From positions 1 to 28,991 of the forward strand of contig JACPKQ010000029.1 of NCBI GenBank assembly GCA_016186995.1: a stretch of 28,991 nt of DNA, read 5' to 3'. The position numbers and the translations under genes are program-made. Of the stretch, positions 6,732 through 15,288 are shown piece by piece (position 1 is the first letter of the stretch; each line of letters starts with the position of its first letter). The notes under the pieces are model-generated. The model was not told the origin of the DNA. It ran no database searches and saw nothing but the letters and a program-made list of their open reading frames with translations. The DNA comes from Deltaproteobacteria bacterium. GTDB lineage: Bacteria > Bdellovibrionota > JACOXK01.

Positions 6732-7130
6732 TTACTGTTTATTGAAGAAAACCTGTTTGATTTTTTGTTCTATTTCTACCTCAGAAAGCTTATCTGTGTT
6801 TTCTACTGCGTATATTCGATCTGTAAAATGCTTGTTTTGTTCTAATCTATGTTTAAGTTCAATTTTGGCTTCTCCAGGGCCTAGTAAATAAATATGATCT
6901 GCATTGTGAACATTTTTAATAATGGTTTCATAGTATTCTTTCATTTGAATTTGCCACTTGTGAAGAAGGTGTTGCTCCTGAATAGGGGAGTATAGAGAAC
7001 CACCTCCGGGGACAGGCTTTTTTCCAATACCCGAATGCACGTGTTGCAGAGTTTTATGAGTAGATCCATTAAAGCTTATAATGTAAGCTTCTTTATGGTC
7101 TAACCATATGCCAATATAGTTTTTGTTCAT
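6732..7130 (-). CDS. baeRF/eRF1-domain-like 'translational machinery' protein
   Basis: 132 residues. The N-terminus IGIWLDHKEAYII and the C-terminal block IYLLGPGEAKIELKHRLE match the pattern of short proteobacterial proteins called 'translational machinery protein'. Their fold is related to the C-terminal domains of eRF1/Pelota (the bacterial baeRF families). The GPGxxKxEL segment is the most telling. A role in ribosome rescue or ribosome-linked stress is proposed for the group but not proven. It has no signal peptide and is cytosolic. GAGAG just before the ATG is a possible ribosome site. It stands alone, between a lipoprotein gene and the NuoI-like gene 40 bp upstream, with which it may be co-transcribed. 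Confidence 0.7.
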   Translation of the reverse strand: MNKNYIGIWLDHKEAYIISFNGSTHKTLQHVHSGIGKKPVPGGGSLYSPIQEQHLLHKWQIQMKEYYETIIKNVHNADHIYLLGPGEAKIELKHRLEQNKHFTDRIYAVENTDKLSEVEIEQKIKQVFFNKQ

Positions 7131-7171
7131 AGGCTCTCTAGTTATACTGTTCGGTGTAAATAGAAAAAATG

Positions 7172-7699
7172 TTAAATCGAGATCTTAGTTGTAAAGGTGA
7201 ACTTTCTTTTCTTCTCTAAGAGATGTTTTGCGTATTCTTGAGGAAGTAAAAGGTCTTCTTTGTGGCGAACATGTTGATCATATTGGGAGATGATATGTTC
7301 TTCAGACATTGTAATGGCTTCGACAGGGCAGGCTTCTTCACAAAGCCCACATACGATACAACGCCCCATGTGAATATCAAAAACTTTTGGAGAACGGTTA
7401 AGATCAAGAAGAAAATGGCTTTTATCGTCGGGTTCATTGGGTTCGATATAAATAGCATCAGAAGGGCAAATGGCTTCACATAGTTTGCAAGAAACACAGC
7501 GGTAAGTTCTTCCTTCTTTATCAGAAGGAACAAGGCGCGGGAATCCACGGTAGCCTGAAGGGGTTTTCCACTTTTCTTCAGGATATTGGAGTGTAACCTT
7601 TTTTTTAAACATGTGTGAAAGAGTGATAAAAAGCCCTTTGAAAAGTGCTAAAACAGTAAAAATATTATAGAAAAATTTTTTCATGAGAGAAAAAAACAT
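7172..7699 (-). CDS. nuoI: NuoI-type NADH-quinone oxidoreductase subunit, 2x[4Fe-4S] ferredoxin protein
   Basis: About 175 residues, the usual NuoI length. After a hydrophobic N-terminal helix and the conserved TLQYPEEK segment come two ferredoxin motifs, CVSCKLCEAICP and CIVCGLCEEACP. Each is CxxCxxCxxxCP and binds one [4Fe-4S] cluster (N6a and N6b in complex I), which pass electrons toward quinone. FRGxP-like GYRGFPRLV is also typical. No other nuo gene is in the window, so this copy is an orphan. Starts possible: ATG 7684, ATG 7699 or TTG 7723; none has a good ribosome site, and 7699 is a compromise. A dispersed repeat begins immediately upstream and may have replaced the original promoter region. 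Confidence 0.88.
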   Translation of the reverse strand: MFFSLMKKFFYNIFTVLALFKGLFITLSHMFKKKVTLQYPEEKWKTPSGYRGFPRLVPSDKEGRTYRCVSCKLCEAICPSDAIYIEPNEPDDKSHFLLDLNRSPKVFDIHMGRCIVCGLCEEACPVEAITMSEEHIISQYDQHVRHKEDLLLPQEYAKHLLEKKRKFTFTTKISI

Positions 7700-7728
7700 A
7701 CTATTCTCAAGAATATTTGGCAATCCAC

Positions 7729-7849
7729 TTCACATAAACACGTGTCACCCTGAATGCTTTCCCTGTCACCCTGAGTGTAACGAAGGGTATAATCACGAAT
7801 TATATCTTTCGCTATGCTCAAGATGACAAAAAATTCGTGTTTATGTAAA
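7729..7849 (-). repeat. Dispersed GATGAC-type repeat with terminal inverted repeats, locus 2
   Basis: Bounded by a 14-bp inverted repeat with one mismatch: TTCACATAAACACG (7729-7742) and CGTGTTTATGTAAA (7836-7849). Inside, 7764-7817 is the near-identical inverse of 145-196, and GATGACA occurs toward the right end. The unit starts right behind the nuoI-like gene and abuts the covarying element that follows. Confidence 0.75.
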
Positions 7850-8017
7850 AAAATGGTTACTATCTGGAGCGGAAATAAAGCGGAGCCACACGGTTTGTAA
7901 TTAAGATAAAATACTCTCATCCCGGACAGTGCTTTAGCACTTACGGGATAACGAAGAATTCATGTGGGACAACTACAGCGAGCCATGAAGCGAAAGATAG
8001 TAACCATTTTTAAGAAC
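7841..8017 (+). repeat. Covarying palindromic element, copy B
   Basis: Outer stem 7849-7865 with 7995-8011 is 17 bp and perfect (its unique part TTACTATCT/AGATAGTAA). Inner blocks TAAAGCGGAGCC, ACGGTTTGTAAT and GACAACTACAGCGAGCCATGAAGCG are shared almost exactly with copy C. GGTTTG (7892-7897) can pair with CGAGCC (7979-7984) using G-U pairs. A separate nested hairpin, ATCCCG (7919-7924)/CGGGAT (7944-7949) plus AGTGC/GCACT, sits in the middle. Right flank CCATTTTTAAGAACCAAG. Confidence 0.75.
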
Positions 8018-8035
8018 CAAGATTGTAGAAAAAGA

Positions 8036-8086
8036 GGCATTTTAAGAACCAAAGAATGACATGAGTGCTGCTCAAGATGACACATA
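8036..8086 (+). repeat. Fragment of the element's right end plus a GATGAC repeat
   Basis: GGCATTTTAAGAACCAAAG (8036-8054) repeats the right flank of copy B 30 bp further on. It is followed by AATGACATGAGTGCTGCTCA and AGATGACAC, a degenerate GATGAC unit. No left half accompanies it, so it seems to be a decayed or partial copy. Confidence 0.55.
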
Positions 8087-8166
8087 TCCATGAGAGAGTA
8101 GGGATGGGGTGTTTTCTTGCATGTTTGAGTACACTCGGATAACGTAGAAGGCTCTAAGGGGTATGA

Positions 8167-9747
8167 ATGAATACATTAGAAACTATTTTATTAGGTGTGC
8201 TTTCTGCAGGCATGGTTTCTATTGTTGTGTACTATGCTCTTAAAATATGGAAGCTTTCTCGTTCATCTCAAAACACCCAGGCAGCATGTGCCAAAGCAGA
8301 AGAGATCATTAAAAATTGCGACCTTATAGCTTATAAGCTTACAGAACAGGCGAAGGTCAAAGCTCAAAGAGAGATTCAGAAAACTCGCGAAAAATGCGAA
8401 CAAGATCTTAGAGAACAAGAAAAAGAGCTCAAAGAAAATGAAGTTGTTCTTGAAGAAAGACAAAAAAATGTTGAAACACGCTTTCAATATATTGAAAGCC
8501 GTTATGCTGAGATTATTGAACGGGAAGGAGTTCTTAAAGAAAAACAAGGTAGACTTGAAGAACTAAAAAATCAGTTTCAGGATTTAAGACTCAATATGGT
8601 GAAACAACTTGAAAACAAATCAAGTCTTTCAAGCGAAGAAGCCAAACATGCCTATATTAAAAGTGTTATTGATGAAACAAGGCATGAAGAAGCCAAAGCT
8701 TTAAAACTTTTAGAAACTGAATGGCAAAGTAGGGCAGAGCGTTTTTCAAAAAGATTGATATCTGTAGCACTCAATCGTTATTCAGGGAGCCCCATTCTAC
8801 CTAAACCGATGTATACGATACCTGTGACAAGTTCCAAAATGAAAGGTCGCATTATTGGAAAAAGTGGAAGAAATATTAAAGAGTTTCAAGAGAGATCAGG
8901 TGTGACTTTAGAGTTTGATGATGAAGCAAGAACAGTCAGTATTATTCACACGGACTCTTTCAAAAAAGAAATTGCGCGCCAAGCCCTTCTTAAACTTCTT
9001 GATGAAGAAAGATTTAATCCTCACAACGTTGTGCGATATTTAACGGATACTGAAAATCAATTGAAGTGCAAAGCTGTTGAGGATGGAAAGAAGGCTTTTA
9101 AAATTCTTAATATGGGGAGAGCTTCACAAGAAATTTATGAAGTTTCAGGAAGGCTTAAATATCGTTACTCTTATAATCAAAATATTTATTATCACTCCAT
9201 TGAAATGGCTTTTTTAGGAGGATGTTTAGCAGCAGAACTCAAAGAAAATATTATTGATGCACGGCGTGCTTCTTTTCTTCACGACATTGGAAAAGTTTTG
9301 ATGGATCCAGGTGAAGGAATGGGAGGCCATGCTGTGATTGGTGCTGAGTATGCTATGAAGTATGGTGAGAAAGAACACATTGCTTATGCTATGGGTGCCC
9401 ATCATGATGAATACAAACCTAAAACACCTTTGGATGATATTGTGAAAGCCGCAGATGCTTTAAGTGGAGGGCGTCCAGGGGCACGTATTGAAGCGGTTGA
9501 AAGTTACTCTGAAAGAATTGAGCAACTCACCCACATTGCAACTTCTTATCCTGGAGTGACTCACTGTTATGCTATGCACGCAGGGCGCGAACTACGTGTT
9601 TTTGTGGATAGTGAAACCGTGGGTGATAACGAAACGCGAGAGATTGCAAAAAAAATTGCAGCCCAAGTTGAAAAAGAAGTGATCTACCCAGGACAAGTTC
9701 AAGTCATTGTCATTCGAGAAAATCGTGCTACAGGTACTGCCTATTAA
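8167..9747 (+). CDS. rny: Ribonuclease Y
   Basis: 526 residues, the family's usual size. This membrane-bound endoribonuclease starts mRNA decay. The order is typical: an N-terminal membrane helix (about 5-25), a long charged coiled coil (about 35-190), a KH RNA-binding domain with GRIIGKSGRNIKEF (about 227-240), and an HD domain with the metal-binding HDIGK (about 371-375) plus AHHDE further on. The ATG at 8167 has AAGGGG a few bases upstream; an ATG four bases earlier is out of frame. About 110 bp of repeats and spacer lie before it. The gene converges on the secreted-protein gene with only 2 bp between the stops. Confidence 0.97.
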   Translation: MNTLETILLGVLSAGMVSIVVYYALKIWKLSRSSQNTQAACAKAEEIIKNCDLIAYKLTEQAKVKAQREIQKTREKCEQDLREQEKELKENEVVLEERQKNVETRFQYIESRYAEIIEREGVLKEKQGRLEELKNQFQDLRLNMVKQLENKSSLSSEEAKHAYIKSVIDETRHEEAKALKLLETEWQSRAERFSKRLISVALNRYSGSPILPKPMYTIPVTSSKMKGRIIGKSGRNIKEFQERSGVTLEFDDEARTVSIIHTDSFKKEIARQALLKLLDEERFNPHNVVRYLTDTENQLKCKAVEDGKKAFKILNMGRASQEIYEVSGRLKYRYSYNQNIYYHSIEMAFLGGCLAAELKENIIDARRASFLHDIGKVLMDPGEGMGGHAVIGAEYAMKYGEKEHIAYAMGAHHDEYKPKTPLDDIVKAADALSGGRPGARIEAVESYSERIEQLTHIATSYPGVTHCYAMHAGRELRVFVDSETVGDNETREIAKKIAAQVEKEVIYPGQVQVIVIRENRATGTAY

Positions 9748-9749
9748 AT

Positions 9750-11003
9750 CTACTCTTGCCCTTTTAAGAGAAGATCCAGAGCTTTTCTAATAGCGCTTGC
9801 CTCATGATTAATAAAACGATCTTGAGTGCCTGTTCTTAAATTATCGAAATCGTCATCTTTATCACGGAAATCAAATTTAGGATTGGTTGGATCCATGCGA
9901 ACATAAAGGTGTTTCATGACAAAGTATTTATGATTTTGTGGATCGCCATAAGGCTCAATAGTAAAAAAACCTGACTGCTCATGAACATTTTGAGATCCAA
10001 ATTGATTGTTGTGTACGATATGCTTTCCATTTTTCCAGGCTTCAAGATTGGCTGGAACATGAATAACATCTTTGATGAAATTTTCTTTCCATTTTGAGAA
10101 ATATTCTTCAGAAGGAAAGTATTCCATATTTGTTTTTTTCCAATTTTCAGTAAAATCCCCTGTTTCAACATCAAAAGCAGGGCTACCTCGAACAGCAAAT
10201 TCAAATTCTTTAAAACCCAGTGGATCGTTGAAACGTCGATCAATACTCCAGGCAGCAGTGATCACATGTGTTTTAGGATGGCGTGTGACGATATAACGGA
10301 GTGTTTGATGTACTTTATATTTAGGAAGACCCATTTTAATACGGCTTGCTTGATAGAAAATACGGGTTCCCAAATCAGGATCTACAGGTATTCCTTTTTC
10401 AATAAGGTTTTCTGCTTGAAGTTCTTTACAGCCGTAAAAGAAACCTGGTACCATTTCAGCATATTTATCGAAGCGTTTAAAAATATTGTAAATATCAATA
10501 TCTGTTCCGTTTCGTTTTCCTTGTGATTCATTTCCTGAAAGATCAAGAATGCCCACACCTGTTGCTTCATCGGCTTGATGATCGACTTGTGTGAAGATTT
10601 CTTTCTTTTTAGTTTCAAGCCACAGAGCTTCATCTTCAATTTTTTCACCACTGTCTTTAGCTCTTCGTAATGCAACACTAGCTTCATACTCTAAAGCAAG
10701 GGGAGAGTGTTTTGGGGAGTAATTTCTTTGCACAGGAACACAACCTATATTCCATGGTTCAGCTGAATTGAGACAACCTGTTTCAAGTTCTTGTCGAGTG
10801 ACAACTTTAATAACACTTCCGTCACGTTTTCGAACAGTGATAACACCCGTTTCATTAAGTTCTTTTTTAAGATCTTGAAAAGTCAGGTATCGCATCATTT
10901 CTTCAAACTTTTCGTTTGTGTCTTGTAAAGGTGGCTCTGCAACTGTAAGAGTTACAGTTAAAAGAGCAGTTAAAAAAGCAAAGTTTTTGAAGATTTTTTT
11001 CAT
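9750..11003 (-). CDS. Secreted protein of unknown function
   Basis: 417 residues with a clear signal peptide (MKKIFKNFAFLTALLTVTLT, cleavage likely near VAEP, about residue 22-23). The mature part is soluble, rich in charged and aromatic residues, without transmembrane segments or a motif I know. Cysteines are few (pair in ETGCLNSAEPWNIGCVP, one in FYGCKE). AAGGAG seven bases before the ATG is a strong ribosome site. The upstream lipoprotein gene ends 16 bp away, so the two are almost surely one unit, and the products probably work together in the envelope. A domain of unknown function is likely but cannot be named from sequence reading. Confidence 0.85.
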   Translation of the reverse strand: MKKIFKNFAFLTALLTVTLTVAEPPLQDTNEKFEEMMRYLTFQDLKKELNETGVITVRKRDGSVIKVVTRQELETGCLNSAEPWNIGCVPVQRNYSPKHSPLALEYEASVALRRAKDSGEKIEDEALWLETKKKEIFTQVDHQADEATGVGILDLSGNESQGKRNGTDIDIYNIFKRFDKYAEMVPGFFYGCKELQAENLIEKGIPVDPDLGTRIFYQASRIKMGLPKYKVHQTLRYIVTRHPKTHVITAAWSIDRRFNDPLGFKEFEFAVRGSPAFDVETGDFTENWKKTNMEYFPSEEYFSKWKENFIKDVIHVPANLEAWKNGKHIVHNNQFGSQNVHEQSGFFTIEPYGDPQNHKYFVMKHLYVRMDPTNPKFDFRDKDDDFDNLRTGTQDRFINHEASAIRKALDLLLKGQE

Positions 11004-11019
11004 TTCGGTCTCCTTATGA

Positions 11020-13548
11020 TTATGTTCCCTTGGGATTTTGACCCAACTCTAACACACGAAACAAGGTTTCAAAAATACCTTTTAAATCTCCATTATCAAT
11101 GATTTTTTTCAAAAATTCTGTAGCTTCTGCCAAAGCTTCTGATTGTGAAGCTTGGTTGAGTATTTTTAAAAGGGTTTCAAGGCGTTTTTCATTTTTAAAA
11201 TAAGGCCACAGGCTTTGTGGAGAGTTTTCTTTATATTTTTTATAAAGAACTATCAAACGCTTAAGATATTCTTGGTTTTGAAGTGAGCTTCCCAAAGCTT
11301 CAAGAAGTTGAACCAATTGAGTCCTCATATGTGGGTCTTTAAGAATATTTTCAAAATTAACTAGAAGTGGGGTGATCAATCGCGTTTCATTTTGTAAATC
11401 TATGTTTTGAATATTTTGTGCAAAATCTTTTGGGAGTGAAAGTTGTGAGCTTAAATCATTTATTTTTTGAATAAGATTATTTTTTTCTTCTTCTGTTCTA
11501 AAAGCCCACAATGTTTTTTGAAGATTTTTTACGGTTAGAAAAGTTTCAAAATTATTCAAAGAAAATTTTTCCAAAGAGAGAATATTTTCTCTTCTTTGAA
11601 AAGAAGCAAAAAGTTCAAACCCAAGTTTATCAAAAAGCGCTCCATTTTCACTTTGAAGCACAAGAAATTCTAGTATGCGGTCAAAAAAGTGAGATGTTAA
11701 AGCTTGGTAGAGAATTGTGCATAAACTTTTTAATGTATCGTGTGACATGGAAGACAATCTTTGTGTAAGAGCCCCCACAAAATCAAGCGTGTGCGTTGAT
11801 TTCATCGAAACAAGCAGATTGCCCAAAAGATCTAATGGAAGTTTATCAAAGTAAGCCCCTTGCAGCAGTGAAATGTGAATCTGAGAAGTCCGAATTATCG
11901 AAATGTAAAGATCTGTATCTTCTTTAGGTATTTCAGAGGCAAAACCTGGAAGTTGTCTTAATGTTTCTTCAAGCCATGTGACGATATGGTCAGGATCTTC
12001 TTCATAAGGGTCAATGAACTCAGATGTTAAGAAATCATCAACAGGTTTATTAAATTCTAAAAAGTTTTTAACAGATTCTACTAAAGTTGTTTGCATGGCA
12101 GGATCTTGTAAAACTGCATCTGCTTTTGAAAGAAGTGAAAGCAGAACATTGGCTTTTGTTTTATCAAGTTCTCTTAAATAAAGAGTGATGGGGTTCTTAG
12201 GCATTGTAACTACAAAAGACTCTACACGAGGTTTAATACTAGTAAAAATATTTTTAAACCGTTCATGAGTTTCAAATTTAAATTTTTCTTTGTAAAAATG
12301 ATAAAGCGTTTTTATTTTTTCTTCTTTTGAAAGTTTTTGATAAGTAGTGTCATAAATTTCTCTCGTAAGAACGTCAGCTAAGGCATAATAGGTTGCCATA
12401 CGATCCATACGTTTTATTTTTTCTTCTTTTGCTTTTTCTGGATTTTCTTCTGTTACTTCAATTTGTTCATCATCAGGAAAATCATTAAAGAAAGAAAGAA
12501 GATTTCCTAAAAAGGGGACCAGGCTTTTAAGTAAATGTGGGTGAGATGGTGACTCAAGTTCAAAAGGGCGATTAAAATACTGTACCATTTCAAGAAGAAT
12601 TTCAAAATCAGTTTGATGATTGTAACTTAATTTTATACTTTTTGAATTGAGAAGCTTATAAAATAGTGCTGATAAAGGACTGTAGAGATCATTTGCATAT
12701 GTTCCTGAAGTAAAAGTTTTCTTTTGTAGTGCCCAAGCACTTGGGTCAAAAACCCATTCATCGTGAGTGAGTTTATAAGAAGATGAGAGATAAGAAGGGT
12801 TCTTGTAAAAACTTTCTCCGAGATTTTTTAAAAAACTTGTTACAAAAAACTGGTTTGAAAAAAGAAAAGCTTCATGAGAAGAAAGAAGTGAGGGCTTAAT
12901 GTCAGATAATTGTTCTAATAACCCCACTAAATGACTTGAGCCCGATTGTCCTTGTAGTTGATCAGTTAGAAAAAAAGAAAGACTGTGCGCTAAAGATAAA
13001 AAAGAACCTGTGTGAAGGGATTCGTCTAAAATATTTTCAAGTTGAGAAAAATAGGGTGAAGAAATTATTTTTGAAAGATTGTGGATGATGTGAAGATTGT
13101 CATTTAAAAGAAATTCTAAAAGATTTCTTGATTCTTTTCTTTCTAGAACCACTCTTAAGGGTTCAGAGCCTAGAAAGGCAGAAAGAAAAGCAAAGGTTTC
13201 ATCGAGTACCCTTTCATTTTTAAGAATATTAAAAAGATTCACGGCATCTTTTCGAAGGTTTTTGTCTTGAAAAATATCATTAAAAATTTCTACAAAATAC
13301 TGTGGTTCTGAAAGAAGAAGGGATTTTATTTTTGAGATAGCGCCATTTCTATCAAGGCATTCTATGATTTTTATAAATGCTTCTGTTGTTAAATTCCCAG
13401 AAAATTTAAGATCTCCACATGGGTTTTGATTGAAGCTTGTGTTGATGTTTTGAGACAGGCTCTGAGTCCCATTATCTCGTGATTGAGAGCAGCCAAAAAT
13501 GAGAAATGCTAAAACGAGATAAGTAGAGCTCATTCTTAACGTTTTCAT
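11020..13548 (-). CDS. Large helical lipoprotein of unknown function
   Basis: 842 residues from the chosen start MKTLRMSSTY, which gives a short signal peptide with lipobox LIFGC and the acylated Cys at about position 20. Upstream in-frame starts (ATG 13569, TTG 13593) would only lengthen the signal region. The mature chain appears all-helical, with many short Leu/Phe-rich amphipathic stretches spaced 30-45 residues apart, as in HEAT- or TPR-like solenoids, but no repeat consensus is firm. One acidic, Lys/Glu-rich insert lies in the middle (around the EVTEENPEKAKEEK segment). It forms a unit with the secreted protein downstream and is divergent from the ECF sigma gene, so it could belong to that regulon. 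Confidence 0.85.
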   Translation of the reverse strand: MKTLRMSSTYLVLAFLIFGCSQSRDNGTQSLSQNINTSFNQNPCGDLKFSGNLTTEAFIKIIECLDRNGAISKIKSLLLSEPQYFVEIFNDIFQDKNLRKDAVNLFNILKNERVLDETFAFLSAFLGSEPLRVVLERKESRNLLEFLLNDNLHIIHNLSKIISSPYFSQLENILDESLHTGSFLSLAHSLSFFLTDQLQGQSGSSHLVGLLEQLSDIKPSLLSSHEAFLFSNQFFVTSFLKNLGESFYKNPSYLSSSYKLTHDEWVFDPSAWALQKKTFTSGTYANDLYSPLSALFYKLLNSKSIKLSYNHQTDFEILLEMVQYFNRPFELESPSHPHLLKSLVPFLGNLLSFFNDFPDDEQIEVTEENPEKAKEEKIKRMDRMATYYALADVLTREIYDTTYQKLSKEEKIKTLYHFYKEKFKFETHERFKNIFTSIKPRVESFVVTMPKNPITLYLRELDKTKANVLLSLLSKADAVLQDPAMQTTLVESVKNFLEFNKPVDDFLTSEFIDPYEEDPDHIVTWLEETLRQLPGFASEIPKEDTDLYISIIRTSQIHISLLQGAYFDKLPLDLLGNLLVSMKSTHTLDFVGALTQRLSSMSHDTLKSLCTILYQALTSHFFDRILEFLVLQSENGALFDKLGFELFASFQRRENILSLEKFSLNNFETFLTVKNLQKTLWAFRTEEEKNNLIQKINDLSSQLSLPKDFAQNIQNIDLQNETRLITPLLVNFENILKDPHMRTQLVQLLEALGSSLQNQEYLKRLIVLYKKYKENSPQSLWPYFKNEKRLETLLKILNQASQSEALAEATEFLKKIIDNGDLKGIFETLFRVLELGQNPKGT

Positions 13549-13641
13549 AAGATCAAAAACAGGTACCATAGAGGATGACTGCCTCTTTTGCAAGTGCTCT
13601 CATTAATAATCCCAAGTATTTGAAATAACTTGTTTATTTTA

Positions 13642-13655
13642 TTAACATATGTTAA
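13642..13655. promoter_or_regulatory. Perfect 14-bp palindrome, possible operator
   Basis: TTAACATATGTTAA lies in the 258-bp gap between the divergent lipoprotein and sigma-factor genes. A perfect dyad of this kind suits a dimeric regulator, but AT-rich DNA produces such sites by chance and no second copy was noticed. Confidence 0.3.
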
Positions 13656-13806
13656 ATTAAGACGCTTTTATGATTATGAAGTCCATTTCTATCTTTATTT
13701 TTAAAAGGTAAGTTATAGAGCTAGACTGGGGTTTCGAAGGCGAATAAACCCAAAGAAAAGGGTCTTACGTATTATGTTTGAGTCAACGCGTGCCCAAAGG
13801 TTCAAT

Positions 13807-14424
13807 ATGGTCAAAGAGTTAGCAGATGAAATGTTGGTAAATTTATATAAGAAGGGCAGTTCACAAGCCTTTCGTGTGCTTTATTTAAGACACCAACAAA
13901 AGGTGTATCATTTTGTTTTAAGATTTTTTAATAATAAAGAAATAGCTGAAGAACTCTTTCAAGAATCTTTTTTAAGGATTTTTTCCAATATTCATAAATA
14001 TAGCCCCGCGCTTAAGTTTACAACGTGGATGTACTCGATTGTAAGAAATCTCTGTATCGATGAATATAGAAAAAAGAAAGTGAGAAAAGTTATTTCATTA
14101 GAAGATCATTTAAAAAAACATTTTACACATGATCTTCCGGATACTTCTTCTAAACCTGTAGATGTTAACTTGATCCATAAAGAAAGAAGCTATTATGTAA
14201 AGCAAGCGATTGAAAAGTTACCACATGATCAAAAAGAAATTCTTATTTTGAGAGAGACAGAAGATATTTCTTTTCAAGAGATTTCAGAGATTTTAGGAGA
14301 ATCTGTCAACACAGTCAAAAGCCGTATGCGTTATGCACTTGTTAACTTACGTAAATCTCTCCAAGAGATGGGGGTTTTTGAAAGTTTAATCTATAAGGAG
14401 TCACTGCACAATGAAGTGTTTTGA
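13807..14424 (+). CDS. ECF-type RNA polymerase sigma factor
   Basis: 205 residues. Region 2 (about 12-80) has the usual AFRVLYLRHQQKVYHFVLRF, the ELFQESFLRIF core-binding part and the TWMYSIVRNLCIDEYRK promoter-melting segment. Region 4 (about 125-190) ends in a helix-turn-helix, EISEILGESVNTVKSRM. It should direct polymerase to envelope or stress genes. The ATG at 13807 is preferred over 13774 because AAAGG lies six bases upstream and the protein then begins like other ECF factors (VKELADEMLVNLYKKG). The anti-sigma gene overlaps its end by 14 bp, showing translational coupling. A short inverted repeat, GGGGTTT/AAACCC, lies in the leader near 13728-13751. No classical ECF -35 (GGAAC) was found for self-activation. 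Confidence 0.93.
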   Translation: MVKELADEMLVNLYKKGSSQAFRVLYLRHQQKVYHFVLRFFNNKEIAEELFQESFLRIFSNIHKYSPALKFTTWMYSIVRNLCIDEYRKKKVRKVISLEDHLKKHFTHDLPDTSSKPVDVNLIHKERSYYVKQAIEKLPHDQKEILILRETEDISFQEISEILGESVNTVKSRMRYALVNLRKSLQEMGVFESLIYKESLHNEVF

Positions 14425-15226
14425 AGTTGAAAGTTATTTTTTAGATTTTTTGTCTCATGAATTAGCCATTGAGCAGAAGAAAGAAGTACTGCTCCATCTT
14501 GAACAGTGTGCTTTGTGCCGCACGTTTTATACTGAAATGAAAAAAACAGAAGAATTGCTTTGTGAGTTGCCAGAAGATTTAACCCCAACTGAACTTTTAA
14601 GAAAGACAGATAAAAAGCTTTTTCAAAAGAAAAAATTTAATTGGAAAATTATAAATATCGCCGCTGGATTTATTTTTATTGTTTCTGTTGGTTTTTTTAT
14701 TCACACACAAAAAAAACAAGTCAATATAGTTTTATCATCTGAAAATAAAATCCAAAAATCAGAAGATTCCTCTTTTTTGGTAGAGACGCCACATTCTTTG
14801 AGGGTAGAAAATGTTTCTTATCAACCGGAGACTCTGAGAACATCATGGACGCAAAATACTTTTCGTCCTATGGCAGAGTTTCGTGAACTAAGAAATTTTT
14901 TGAATGAAAATATTCAGACACAGTGGTATGCAACTCAACCCTTTACAATGCAAGTGGGACAGCAAGCCATTTTACCAGGGGGTGGGGCAAGGTTAAGACT
15001 TAAAGAAATTCTTTATTCTCCTTGCGATATACCAAGACAGTGCAATTGGAGTGGAGTGGGAGCACTTTATGAGTTTTTTGATCTTTCTACCCAGAAGATG
15101 GAAAATATCTTTATTAAAAAAGATCACAATGGACATTCTGTGAAACAGCTTAATCAAACCTACCTTATTGAAATTATTGATATCTCTCCTCAATCTATAC
15201 AGGCTATTATCAAAACCGAGCGTTAA
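14411..15226 (+). CDS. Membrane-bound zinc-finger anti-sigma factor
   Basis: 271 residues. The cytosolic N-terminus holds the anti-sigma zinc-binding motif H29-x3-C33-x2-C36 (HLEQCALC), then a basic stretch and a single membrane helix (about 80-97). This leaves a periplasmic domain of some 170 residues, which has two cysteines close together (CDIPRQC) that could be a redox or structural disulfide. It should hold the ECF factor, encoded by the overlapping upstream gene, at the membrane until an envelope signal releases it. A site-1/site-2 protease or conformational release cannot be told apart here. A 62-bp gap separates it from the acyl-CoA dehydrogenase gene. Confidence 0.88.
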   Translation: MKCFEVESYFLDFLSHELAIEQKKEVLLHLEQCALCRTFYTEMKKTEELLCELPEDLTPTELLRKTDKKLFQKKKFNWKIINIAAGFIFIVSVGFFIHTQKKQVNIVLSSENKIQKSEDSSFLVETPHSLRVENVSYQPETLRTSWTQNTFRPMAEFRELRNFLNENIQTQWYATQPFTMQVGQQAILPGGGARLRLKEILYSPCDIPRQCNWSGVGALYEFFDLSTQKMENIFIKKDHNGHSVKQLNQTYLIEIIDISPQSIQAIIKTER

Positions 15227-15288
15227 CGTGTTGAATTGAGGATTCAGAGAAGTTTACTAACCTTTCCTTTCATGCTACCCCTTAATTT

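Noticed and set aside
7681-7920. 79-residue reverse frame ending over nuoI
   Set aside because: It is translated repeat sequence (GATGAC family) running into the nuoI region in another frame.
7729-8086. CRISPR array
   Set aside because: The repeats are few, unequal in length, in both orientations and not evenly spaced, and no cas gene is near.
9747-9790. Terminator between rny and the convergent gene
   Set aside because: Only a weak CTCTT/AAGAG hairpin is visible, partly inside the reverse coding sequence.
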